From: an uncultured Collinsella sp.
GTDB lineage: Bacteria > Actinomycetota > Coriobacteriia > Coriobacteriales > Coriobacteriaceae
Assembly (NCBI GenBank): GCA_900541685.1
Contig: UQKM01000019.1
Coordinates: 1-40,351, forward strand
Length of the DNA stretch: 40,351 nt
Reading direction: 5' to 3'
Shown here: piece by piece, positions 16,791 to 28,828 of the stretch
How the letters are laid out: the number at the start of each line of letters is the position of its first letter
Numbering within the stretch: position 1 is the stretch's first letter
Program-made: the position numbers and the translations under genes
The notes under the pieces: model-generated
Told to the model about the DNA's origin: nothing
The model's database searches: none
The model's input: the letters and a program-made list of their open reading frames with translations, nothing else

Positions 16791-17121
16791 CTCAGCCGCC
16801 ACCCTGCGACCTACCGGGGGTTGCCATGGCGTACGTTGGCTGATTTGGTTTGGATAAAAAGGTTGGCGGAGAGTGATGGGCAGTTAGTTCAGATACGTAT
16901 AATTTGGCCGTGGCCTTGGGCACGAAACTGCCGCTTGGAAGCCGGCGCGGACCCAGTATTGGGCCGTTCCCAGCTTGACAGAGCGTCTTTATCGATTCAG
17001 ATTGCCAAAAATAGGCTGAATGAGTCCAAATCGATCTTCTCCTACTCTCTAGAAAACACGAATTTGAACTAACTGTCCAGAGGCGTCCTCGACTAACAGT
17101 AAAAAGGCCTCCATACAAAGA
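16791..17121. other. Non-coding stretch between two hairpin repeats
   Basis: About 330 bases without a convincing gene. Short frames on both strands lack a good ribosome site and recognisable domains. TATAAT (16898-16903, plus strand) and TTGACA (16975-16980, plus strand) occur singly, without partners at promoter spacing. It may be a decayed mobile element; I cannot name it. Confidence 0.4.
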
Positions 17122-17172
17122 GTGGGCCCTGCCGCTCGAACGAACGGCAGGGCCCACACTCACTTTCTTTTT
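17122..17172. terminator. Hairpin terminator candidate between carB and the GH31 gene
   Basis: A perfect 13-bp stem GTGGGCCCTGCCG (17122-17134) with 17145-17157 and a 10-nt loop. A T-rich run TTTCTTTTTC follows on the plus strand after 7 nt, and TCTTTG on the minus strand. It would stop transcripts leaving carB before they enter the GH31 leader. Confidence 0.6.
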
Positions 17173-17202
17173 CAGCCCTAGTCATCGCGCAAAGCCCCTT
17201 CG

Positions 17203-17327
17203 GCAGCACACGGTGCAGCCAAGTCACCGCAGGCCGGGGCGGGAGGCGGTCCTTTCTCTCGGAAAACTTCACGAAGCCCAGTTTCCGAGAGAAAGTGTCC
17301 GGCTGCCGCCCCGGCCGGCCAGGTCAA

Positions 17328-17343
<16 letters not shown>
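17203..17343. repeat. Nested palindrome at the 3' end of carB, containing hairpin copy B
   Basis: Outer arms GCAGCACACGGTG (17203-17215) and its complement (17331-17343, the last carB codons), middle arms GGCCGGGGCGG (17232-17242) and complement (17306-17316), and in the centre hairpin copy B (17252-17265 with 17282-17295). The left side reads like an inverted, decayed duplicate of the carB end. Confidence 0.7.
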
Positions 17344-20642
<3,299 letters not shown>

Positions 20643-20643
20643 G

Positions 20644-22089
20644 TTAGTTCTCCTCGTTCTTGGTCGCGGCGGAACCACCATCGGCGAAATTCCAGCCGGC
20701 GAGGCGGTCCTTCGCGGTGTCGATGTCCAGGTAGTTCTCCTCGCCGTCCATGAGTCGCGTAAAGGCGGTAAAGAGATAGTGGGCATCGGTGGGACCGGGC
20801 GAGGCCTCGGGGTGGTACTGGACCGAGAAGCACGGGGCGTCGAGCAGCTGGATGCCCTCGGCGGTGCCGTCGTTGAGGTTCACGTGCGTCAGGCGAATGC
20901 GGCCGAAGCGCTCATTCATCACGACCGGCGCGATGCCGCGACGCACCCAGGCGCGCAGGTCGCCATCGGCCGCATGCTCGGTCTCGCCGCCGGAAAGTTC
21001 CGGGATCAGTTTGCCCAGACTGGGGAACAGCAGGCCAAAGCCGTGGTTTTGCGCGGTAATCTCCACGCGACGGCTCACCAGGTTCATAACCGGCTGGTTA
21101 CCGCCACGGTGACCGAATTTAAGCTTTTCCATTTGGGCGCCGCACGCCAAGCTGATCATCTGGTGACCAAGGCAAATGCCAAAGACCGGCACCTTGCCGA
21201 TCAGCTGCTGCACCTGCTCGTAGGTCTCCACCACGGCATCGGGATCGCCGGGGCCGTTGGATAAAAAGACGCCGTCGGGATTCATGTCGAGCACCTCACT
21301 CGCGGGCGTATCCCACGGCACGACAGTAAGGTCGCAGCCGGCGCGGACGAGGCCCTCCAGAATGCCGCGCTTGACGCCACAGTCGTAGGCGACCACGTTG
21401 TGGCGGGCAGGAGCGGCAGGGGCAAGCGCAAAGTCATGCGTAGCGGGCAGGTCGGCAGCTGCAAACTCGTGAGGCGCGGGGCAACTCACGGTCTTGACCA
21501 GATTCTCGCCCACCAGCGTCGGCGCTGCGGCCAGACGCTCGGCAAGCTCGTCGATGTCGAAGATCTCGGTCGAGATAATGCCCATCTTGGAGCCGTTGTC
21601 GCGCAGGTGGCGCACAAGAGCGCGGGTGTCGACGCCCTCGATAGCGACGATGCCGTGGGCACGCAGATACTCCGGCACGCTGACGGCCGAGCGCCAGTTA
21701 GAAGGCGTGGCGCACATGTCGCGCACGATCATGCCGCGCATAGCGGGAGCGCTCGCGGGGCGAGCAGTATCGCCGGGGAAGGCCGACTGGACGTCGGTCT
21801 CGTCGATGCCGTAGTTACCGATCTGCGGATAGGTCATGGTTACAATTTGGCCGGCATAGCTCGGGTCGGTCATGACCTCAAAATAGCCCTCAAGCGAGGT
21901 GTTGAAGCAGACCTCGCCGGTCGCGGTACCCTCGGCACCGCATGCACGGCCATAAAAAATGGTCCCATCCTCAAGGTACAGGATGCAGGGACCGCAGGTG
22001 CCCTTGCTAGTTTTGGCCAGCATGCGCTGGCAAAGCTCGCTGGGCGCGAAGGTGCGGGCAGCAGTGCCCGCAGTATGGTTGTTCGCCAT
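20644..22089 (-). CDS. carA: Carbamoyl-phosphate synthase small subunit (glutaminase)
   Basis: A 481-residue CarA, long for the family (about 360-385). It releases ammonia from glutamine and passes it to CarB. An N-terminal extension of about 30 residues precedes the CPSase_sm_chain domain (ILYLEDGTIFYGRACG). The class I glutaminase has Cys306 (FGICLGHQM) and His425/Glu427 (VQYHPEASPGP). About 40 extra residues (roughly 352-398) sit between NHGF and THVNLNDG, where most homologues have a short loop. AAGGAG is 4 nt before the ATG, directly behind a PyrR-type hairpin, so translation is probably controlled by pyrimidines. Confidence 0.96.
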   Translation of the reverse strand: MANNHTAGTAARTFAPSELCQRMLAKTSKGTCGPCILYLEDGTIFYGRACGAEGTATGEVCFNTSLEGYFEVMTDPSYAGQIVTMTYPQIGNYGIDETDVQSAFPGDTARPASAPAMRGMIVRDMCATPSNWRSAVSVPEYLRAHGIVAIEGVDTRALVRHLRDNGSKMGIISTEIFDIDELAERLAAAPTLVGENLVKTVSCPAPHEFAAADLPATHDFALAPAAPARHNVVAYDCGVKRGILEGLVRAGCDLTVVPWDTPASEVLDMNPDGVFLSNGPGDPDAVVETYEQVQQLIGKVPVFGICLGHQMISLACGAQMEKLKFGHRGGNQPVMNLVSRRVEITAQNHGFGLLFPSLGKLIPELSGGETEHAADGDLRAWVRRGIAPVVMNERFGRIRLTHVNLNDGTAEGIQLLDAPCFSVQYHPEASPGPTDAHYLFTAFTRLMDGEENYLDIDTAKDRLAGWNFADGGSAATKNEEN

Positions 22090-22100
22090 AATTCTCCTTC

Positions 22101-22118
22101 CCGGTCTCTCCGGACCGG
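22101..22118 (-). promoter_or_regulatory. PyrR-binding RNA hairpin in the carA leader
   Basis: Read on the minus strand, a 6-bp stem CCGGTC/GACCGG carries the hexaloop CGGAGA. The string GUCCGGAGAG matches the PyrR recognition core RUCCNGNGAG. It ends 2-3 nt before the AAGGAG ribosome site, and no terminator follows, so it fits the translational PyrR repression known from mycobacteria rather than Bacillus attenuation. No pyrR gene is in the window. Confidence 0.75.
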
Positions 22119-22142
22119 CTTAAAGGTTGGTAGTTAGGCCTC

Positions 22143-22158
22143 GCGGTATTGTAACCGC
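22143..22158 (-). promoter_or_regulatory. -10 box for carA within a small palindrome
   Basis: TACAAT (22148-22153, minus strand) is framed by GCGGT and ACCGC, giving a palindrome over the -10 element. The start site would lie about 50 nt before the carA ATG, placing the PyrR hairpin in the leader. No good -35 is seen. Confidence 0.45.
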
Positions 22159-22247
22159 AAGCATGCCTCATGGCGTTAATTTCATCGAAATGTTTACGAA
22201 ATGATAATTATGACTTTCTATGCATAATGATTTTTCTGGGACGAGGA

Positions 22248-22291
22248 TTAAAAATCGTCCCGCGTGGGCTTGTGACTCACGCGGGACGATT
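22248..22291 (-). terminator. Terminator after the ABC exporter unit
   Basis: A perfect 14-bp stem AATCGTCCCGCGTG with its complement, followed by TTTTTAATCC on the minus strand, 4 nt past the stop codon of the 319-residue membrane protein gene. Confidence 0.92.
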
Positions 22292-22295
22292 CGTT

Positions 22296-23255
22296 TTATT
22301 TATCCTGCTCCAGCAGATCGGACGGCGTGCGATCGGGCTTGCCGCCGCGGAAAATCTCGCGGCCATGCAGACGATGCTCCAGGTCACGTTCGGCCTTTTC
22401 CTCGTCAATCTTGGTCTGGCTTACCGCCGGGTCCTCAATCAGCGACGACACCGAGTTCACCTGCTTTTGGATGCGCTCGGCAATCGTGTCGTCCATGCTC
22501 ACGATACGCATCTTCCAGTCGATGCTCGTGGCATTTGACGAGCTCTTGGTCCACACGAACGTCAGAATGGCGCTCTGATGGCCCCGTGCGGGAAACATGC
22601 CAAAGAAGGAATCATGCTGGATATTGCTGTTCTCATCGATATAGGCGTGTACGTTGTACACCACGCGGTCGATCTTATCGTTGAGCAACGCGTTGGTCGC
22701 AAGTGCCGCGGCCTGAATCTGCCCGTTGGACAGCAGCTCGAGCTCGTTGGCAGACGACGTGTCCAACACCGTTACCTCGACCGTGCCTGTGCGCTCGTCT
22801 GCCTCGTCGACGCTAAAGTCGAGCGGGAACTGCGTAAAGCCGTTACCCCACTCAAGGCCGCCCTTCAGTGCCGTGGAAACGGTATCCACCGAAACGCTCT
22901 CGGACAGGTTGGCAGTGTTCAGGCGGCGCATCACGCCGTAGCCAATCTGCATGCCCACGATCAACACCAGAATGCCGATAACTACGGCCATAGCGGTCTT
23001 CGTAATGGTATGGCTCACCTGCGAGCCCGAAGGGTCGTCCTCGGACAGCGGGTCAACCTGCTTTGTCTGGCTTGCGCGATCTTCGCTACGAAGCTGCGCC
23101 AGCGCCGCCTTGTCGCCGCGTTTGACCGCAGCCTCTTTTTCGCGCATGCGCTCGGTGCGCTTTTTGGCAAGCGTCGGATCCAAAACGCCGGATGCATCGA
23201 TCTCGGAGAATAACTCCGTCACTTCTTCCGGAGTCAAAGGGTTCTTCTCAGCCAT
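22296..23255 (-). CDS. Conserved single-pass membrane protein of unknown function
   Basis: A 319-residue protein I do not recognise. Residues 1-85 are charged and probably cytoplasmic (Glu/Lys/Arg-rich, helical), 86-109 a clear membrane span, and about 115-280 an extracytoplasmic domain with mixed beta character (TGTVEVTVLDTSS, VYNVHAYIDENSNI, SAILTFVWTK). The tail is charged. It starts 19 nt after the ABC exporter stop, with AGGAAG close to the ATG, and shares the exporter's terminator, so the two products may work together. The extracytoplasmic part could be a substrate- or ligand-binding module, but no family match is evident. Confidence 0.75.
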   Translation of the reverse strand: MAEKNPLTPEEVTELFSEIDASGVLDPTLAKKRTERMREKEAAVKRGDKAALAQLRSEDRASQTKQVDPLSEDDPSGSQVSHTITKTAMAVVIGILVLIVGMQIGYGVMRRLNTANLSESVSVDTVSTALKGGLEWGNGFTQFPLDFSVDEADERTGTVEVTVLDTSSANELELLSNGQIQAAALATNALLNDKIDRVVYNVHAYIDENSNIQHDSFFGMFPARGHQSAILTFVWTKSSSNATSIDWKMRIVSMDDTIAERIQKQVNSVSSLIEDPAVSQTKIDEEKAERDLEHRLHGREIFRGGKPDRTPSDLLEQDK

Positions 23256-23274
23256 ATACTTCCTGTCATATCAA

Positions 23275-25044
23275 TCAGTCGAGCTCGTGCGCACGCGCAC
23301 CTTCGAACTGCATTCGATAGTAACGGGCATAGGTGCCGCCACGGGCGAGAAGCTGCTCGTGCGTGCCACGTTCCACAACGCGACCATGCTCGACGGTCGC
23401 AATCTCGTCGGCATGTTTAATGGTCGAGAGACGGTGGGCGATGATGATCGTGGTGCGGCCGCGCGCCAGGCGCTCGAGCGACTCCTGCACCGCCTCCTCG
23501 CTCTCGTTATCCAAGGCGCTCGTCGCCTCGTCCAGAATCAGGATCTTGGGGTTCTTGAGAAAAACACGCGCAATGGCTACGCGCTGCTTCTGGCCGCCCG
23601 AAAGACGGCTGCCGCGCTCGCCCACGACCGTGTCGTAGCCCTGCGGCAGCGACTCAATGAAGGCATCGATATTGGCGCGACGGGCGGCCTCGGCGATCTC
23701 TTCTGCCGTAGCGCCCGGCTTGCCGTAGGCAATGTTCTCGCCAATCGTACCGTCAAACAGGTAGACATCCTGCTGCACCAGGCCAATGGCGCGGCGCAGA
23801 CTCTGTTGCGTCACATCGCGCACGTCCTGGCCGTCGATGCTGATGGATCCGTCCGCCACGTCGTAAAAGCGCGGCAGCAGCGAACACGTTGTGGACTTGC
23901 CGCCGCCCGAGGGGCCAACCAACGCAATGGTCTGTCCGGGCTTGATGGACAGATTCATATGGTCAATCACGGGACGAGCCTCTTCGCTGCCGCCCAGCTC
24001 AACATCCTCATAGCTAAAGCACACGTCGCGATATTCAACCGCGCCAGCCGTCACCTGCAGGTCCGCGGCATCCGGCTTGTCCTGGATATCCGGGGCGGTC
24101 GAAAGCACCTCGTCCATGCGCTTAAAGCCGGCGATGGCCTTCTGATACATCTCAGCCGAGTTCACAAGCGTCTCGAGCGGGGTGCAGAACAACGAAATGT
24201 AGAGCGCGAAGGTCGCCATATCGACCGCCTGCAGCTGGCCTTGCGCCACCAGCCAACCACCCAGCAGCACCACGATCACGTACAGCACGCCCGAGAGCAG
24301 GCCATACGTCGCAGTGTAGACGCCCATGGCGTGATACATATTCTCCTTGGACGAAAGATAACGGTCGTTAGAGGCGCGGAACTTGGAGCGCTCAGCTTCC
24401 TCGTTCGCAAAACTCTTGACCACGCGCATACCTGCCAGCGAATCCTGCAGCTGGGCATTAATACCGCTGATCTTTTTGCGGTTGTCGCTGAAGACCTCGC
24501 GCATGCGCATGTTCTGCCAAAACATGATGACCGCAAACGCCGCCGTCACCACGGCCATGGCAAGCGCCAGCACCGGGGCAATAGCAAAGAGGATCACAAA
24601 CGAGCCGACGATCTCGATGCCGCAGATAATAATCCACTCGGGCACGTGGTGTGCCGCCTCGCAGATATCGAACAGGTCGTTGACCACGCGGCTCATCATG
24701 TCACCCGAGCTGTTACGATCGAAGTACGCAAAGCTAAAGCGCTCGTACTGATCGAACAGGTCCTCGCGCATCTTGGACTCCATGCGCGCGCCCATCACAT
24801 GGCCCCAGTAACTCACAAAGTAGCGACAGGCGCAACGGATGGCATACATCAGTACCAGGCCAACCGCGATCATACCGAGCGCCTGCATAATAGCAGCCTG
24901 ACCCTGGGTAAAGAGCCCGCCGGTCAGATTGCGCAGAATGATAGGAAACGCCAGATCGATGGCGGCGAGCACCAGGGCGCAAACCGTATCGGCAACAAAA
25001 AGCCCCATCTGGGGCCTGTAATACGAAAGAAACCTCTTGAGCAT
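23275..25044 (-). CDS. ABC exporter, fused permease and ATPase
   Basis: A 589-residue half-transporter of the MsbA/LmrA type. Residues about 15-300 form the six-span ABC_membrane domain; about 340-585 the ATPase. Visible motifs: Walker A GPSGGGKST (about 376), signature LSGGQKQR (about 480), Walker B ILILDEATSALD (about 500), switch His in AHRLSTI (about 535). One copy would pair with itself; no second half-transporter is adjacent. The substrate cannot be told from sequence; lipids, drugs or peptides are all possible. GAGGG lies 4-5 nt before the ATG. It is the first gene of a two-gene unit with a membrane protein of unknown role. Confidence 0.93.
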   Translation of the reverse strand: MLKRFLSYYRPQMGLFVADTVCALVLAAIDLAFPIILRNLTGGLFTQGQAAIMQALGMIAVGLVLMYAIRCACRYFVSYWGHVMGARMESKMREDLFDQYERFSFAYFDRNSSGDMMSRVVNDLFDICEAAHHVPEWIIICGIEIVGSFVILFAIAPVLALAMAVVTAAFAVIMFWQNMRMREVFSDNRKKISGINAQLQDSLAGMRVVKSFANEEAERSKFRASNDRYLSSKENMYHAMGVYTATYGLLSGVLYVIVVLLGGWLVAQGQLQAVDMATFALYISLFCTPLETLVNSAEMYQKAIAGFKRMDEVLSTAPDIQDKPDAADLQVTAGAVEYRDVCFSYEDVELGGSEEARPVIDHMNLSIKPGQTIALVGPSGGGKSTTCSLLPRFYDVADGSISIDGQDVRDVTQQSLRRAIGLVQQDVYLFDGTIGENIAYGKPGATAEEIAEAARRANIDAFIESLPQGYDTVVGERGSRLSGGQKQRVAIARVFLKNPKILILDEATSALDNESEEAVQESLERLARGRTTIIIAHRLSTIKHADEIATVEHGRVVERGTHEQLLARGGTYARYYRMQFEGARAHELD

Positions 25045-25138
25045 GTGTCCCTCGGAGATAAATAGATAGGGTGAACTGGTCAGGTAAAAAAATAGTAATT
25101 CAACAAGCGTAGCGCCGATGTTGCGGCAGCGCCAGCGA

Positions 25139-25236
25139 AAACGTCCCTAAGCGAGCAAGGTGCCTTGAAAGAGGAGCGACGCGTACTTCGGTACGCGAGC
25201 GACGATTGAAAGGCAGATTGCCGCTTAGGGACGTTT
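25139..25236. ncRNA. Long hairpin element, possible structured RNA
   Basis: A 98-nt element closed by a perfect 15-bp stem (AAACGTCCCTAAGCG, 25139-25153, with 25222-25236), an internal GCCTT/AAGGC stem, and a tip GCGTAC-TTCG-GTACGC (25181-25196) with a stable UUCG loop. It lies between the Nudix and ABC exporter genes. It is followed at once by the GTTACGCGG hairpin. Whether it is transcribed, and from which strand, is unknown. Confidence 0.55.
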
Positions 25237-25277
25237 ACAGCGTCGGCTCGTTACGCGGTTTGGTAAAACCGCGTAAC
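25207..25277. repeat. Dispersed palindromic repeat, copy 2 (GTTACGCGG hairpin)
   Basis: The same hairpin as at 135-162 (25250-25261 with 25266-25277, loop GGTA), with the same left flank CAGATTGCCG...CAGCGTCG. It stands about 30 nt beyond the Nudix stop codon, again behind a minus-strand gene and in the same orientation. Confidence 0.75.
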
Positions 25278-25306
25278 CCAAATGACCCCAGGGCTATCCC
25301 CACTCG

Positions 25307-26002
25307 CTACAGCTCGGCTCCGCCTAGTCTGTGCGCGATGCCATCGCAGGCCAAGGCGCCTACGACGGTCTTGGCATCTTCGATCTTGCCGTCGAGCACG
25401 GCGTCGATCAGCTCGTGCAGCGGCACGAGGTCCACGTTGACGAACTCGTCATCATCGGGGTTGGGTGCATCGAACTCGAGCTTGGTGGCCAGGTAGATGT
25501 GAATAATCTCGTCACAGAAGCCGCAAGTCGTGACGATCGACGTCAAAAAGCGAATGCGGCCGGCCCTAAAGCCCGTCTCCTCATGCAGCTCGCGCTTGGC
25601 GCAATCGAGCGGGTCCTCGCCTGGATCGAGCTTGCCGGCGGGAATCTCGACCGTCACGCGGTCGATGGCGGTGCGGTACTGACGCACCAGCACGATCTTG
25701 CCACTCTCGGTAAGCGCCACAACGGCCGCCGCACCCGGATGGCGAACGATATCGCGGGCGCTGCGGTGACCGTTGGGCAGCTCAACCTCAAGACGGTGGA
25801 CGTCGAGGATCTTGCCCTTCCAGGCGCACTCCTCCGAAAGAATCTTCTCGTGCAGCTCGGCATCGTGCGGGTCGTCGTCGCCCAGCACCAGCGCCGGCTC
25901 GTCGGCGACCTCGCCACCAGGCTCGCCCTCGGCGTGCCCATACATGCGGCTGTCCTCTTCGACGATCTGCGCGTCCACGAGCTCTTCGTTCTTCTCGTCC
26001 AT
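25307..26002 (-). CDS. Nudix hydrolase, ADP-ribose pyrophosphatase type
   Basis: A 231-residue protein. Residues 1-55 are an acidic, low-complexity extension. The ADP-ribose pyrophosphatase fold begins near 56, and the Nudix box runs from Gly123 to Phe145 (GKLDPGED... RELHEETGF), with all metal-binding Glu present. The family cleaves ADP-ribose or related sugar nucleotides to AMP and sugar phosphate. The ATG at 26002 is 9 nt from GAGAGGG; the ATG at 26011 would touch that site directly and is less likely. It starts 21 nt after purD and is probably co-transcribed with it. Confidence 0.9.
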   Translation of the reverse strand: MDEKNEELVDAQIVEEDSRMYGHAEGEPGGEVADEPALVLGDDDPHDAELHEKILSEECAWKGKILDVHRLEVELPNGHRSARDIVRHPGAAAVVALTESGKIVLVRQYRTAIDRVTVEIPAGKLDPGEDPLDCAKRELHEETGFRAGRIRFLTSIVTTCGFCDEIIHIYLATKLEFDAPNPDDDEFVNVDLVPLHELIDAVLDGKIEDAKTVVGALACDGIAHRLGGAEL

Positions 26003-26023
26003 CCGTCTCATCCCTCTCGGACT

Positions 26024-27328
26024 TTAGGCATCCCAGGCGTCGCGGCCACGCAGCGCGCGCAGGCCGATGTCATGACGCAGAGTCTTGCCCTCAAAATCAA
26101 TCTTCTCGCAGGCCTCATAGGCAAGGTTGCGAGCGTTCTCGAACGTGTCTCCCAGTGCGGTCACGGCAAGCACACGGCCGCCGTTGGTCACGAGCTGACC
26201 GTTCACCACAGCGGTGCCGGCATGGTACACGGTCACGTTCTCCATGGCCTCGGCGTCGGCGATGCCGGTGATGACTTTGCCCTTCTCGTAGCTGCCGGGA
26301 TAGCCCGCACTCGTCAGGACAACGGCCACGGCCCACTCGTCGCGCCAGTCGAGCTCAATCTGATCAAGCTCGCAGTTGGCGCAGGCGAGCATAACCTCGA
26401 CCAGGTCGTTCTTGAGGCGCGGCAGCACGACCTGCGTCTCGGGATCGCCAAAGCGGGCATTAAACTCCAGCACCTTGGGGCCGGCGGGCGTGAGCATAAA
26501 GCCGCCGTACAGGCAACCGCGGTAGTCGATGCCCTCGGCAGCAAGCTCGGCCACGGTCTGCTCCATGACGTTCACCATGGTGGCGTGCTCCTCGTCGGTC
26601 ACGATGGGCACCGGGCTGTAGACGCCCATACCGCCGGTGTTGGGGCCAAGGTCTCCCTCGAGCGCACGCTTGTGGTCCTGCGAAGTGGCCATGGGGCGCA
26701 CGGTCTTGCCGTCGGTAAAGGCCAGCAGCGAGCACTCGGGGCCGGTCAGCATCTCCTCGATAACCACCGTGTTGCCGGCATCGCCAAAGGTGCCGCCAAA
26801 GCACTCACGCACGGCCTCCTCGGCCTGCGCAAGCTCAGTCGCCACGATAACGCCCTTGCCTGCGGCCAGGCCGTCGGCCTTCACGACCAGCGGGGCACCC
26901 TGCTCGCGCACACAGGCGAGAGCCGAAGCCTCGTCGGTAAACGAGCCATAGGCTGCCGTCGGAATGCCCGCACGCTCCATGAGCTGCTTGGAGAACAGCT
27001 TGGAGCCCTCCATCTGGGCGCCCTCGGCACCCGGGCCAAAGCAGGGAATACCCGCCGCACGCACGGCGTCGGCCACGCCCGCCACGAGCGGAGCCTCGGG
27101 GCCAATTACCACGAGTCCGCATCCGTGGCTCTGGGCAAACGCCGCCACGGCCGCAGGATCGCAGTCGTCGAGAACAACGTTCTCGCCGCAGCTCGCGGTG
27201 CCGCCGTTACCCGGCGCGATGTAGAGCTTGCCGGCGCGCGGTGATGCTGCGAGCTTAGCTGCCAAAGCATGCTCACGGCCGCCGCTGCCCAACAACAGGA
27301 TGTCGATGGTTTGAGTGTCCGCCTTCAA
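26024..27328 (-). CDS. purD: Phosphoribosylamine-glycine ligase (GAR synthetase)
   Basis: A 434-residue PurD. It joins glycine to phosphoribosylamine with ATP, step two of purine synthesis. The N-terminal fold starts with ILLLGSGGREHALA; the ATP-grasp domain has GPGAEGAQMEGSK, VVKADGLAAGKGV and EFNARFGDPETQ; the C-terminal GARS_C part has GYPGSYEKGK. The start is a TTG at 27326-27328 with GAGGAGG 6 nt ahead. The longer frame to 27496 would overlap purA and pass through its terminator. A GGCTCGC/GCGAGCC hairpin (27352-27368) lies in its leader. Confidence 0.95.
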   Translation of the reverse strand: MKADTQTIDILLLGSGGREHALAAKLAASPRAGKLYIAPGNGGTASCGENVVLDDCDPAAVAAFAQSHGCGLVVIGPEAPLVAGVADAVRAAGIPCFGPGAEGAQMEGSKLFSKQLMERAGIPTAAYGSFTDEASALACVREQGAPLVVKADGLAAGKGVIVATELAQAEEAVRECFGGTFGDAGNTVVIEEMLTGPECSLLAFTDGKTVRPMATSQDHKRALEGDLGPNTGGMGVYSPVPIVTDEEHATMVNVMEQTVAELAAEGIDYRGCLYGGFMLTPAGPKVLEFNARFGDPETQVVLPRLKNDLVEVMLACANCELDQIELDWRDEWAVAVVLTSAGYPGSYEKGKVITGIADAEAMENVTVYHAGTAVVNGQLVTNGGRVLAVTALGDTFENARNLAYEACEKIDFEGKTLRHDIGLRALRGRDAWDA

Positions 27329-27380
27329 GGGTGCCTCCTCTATGGATGAATGGCTCGCTCCGCGCGAGCCCTTTGCAAGC

Positions 27381-27422
27381 AAATATACCCCTCGGCCGCC
27401 CGCTTGGGCTGCAAAGGGGTAT
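27381..27422 (-). terminator. Terminator after purA
   Basis: Outer stem ATATACCCCT/AGGGGTATAT and an inner GC/GCCC stem, followed by TTGCTTGC on the minus strand, 24 nt past the purA stop. The T-run is short, so some read-through into purD is possible. Confidence 0.65.
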
Positions 27423-27446
27423 ATCGCAATAACCGAATAGTACCGA

Positions 27447-28733
<1,287 letters not shown>

Positions 28734-28799
28734 GTTTACTCCTTACATTCATGGACTGTCTACGTGCCACGCCGGCACGCAGAAGCACAAAACATTCCC

Positions 28800-28828
28800 A
28801 GTATACCCGTGCAACGGGCGCCTGTCCT
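28800..28828 (-). promoter_or_regulatory. Candidate promoter for purA
   Basis: AGGACA, 17-nt spacer, TATACT on the minus strand; the -35 overlaps the dnaB stop codon. The start would lie about 60 nt before the purA ATG. Confidence 0.45.

Noticed and set aside
16792..17163. A 123-codon minus-strand frame in the GH31 upstream gap
   Set aside because: It runs through the 17122-17157 hairpin, has no good ribosome site, and shows no recognisable domain. It may be a fossil, but there is not enough to call a gene.
22951..25065. A 704-codon plus-strand frame
   Set aside because: Antisense to the ABC exporter and part of the next gene, with His/Arg-rich shadow composition.
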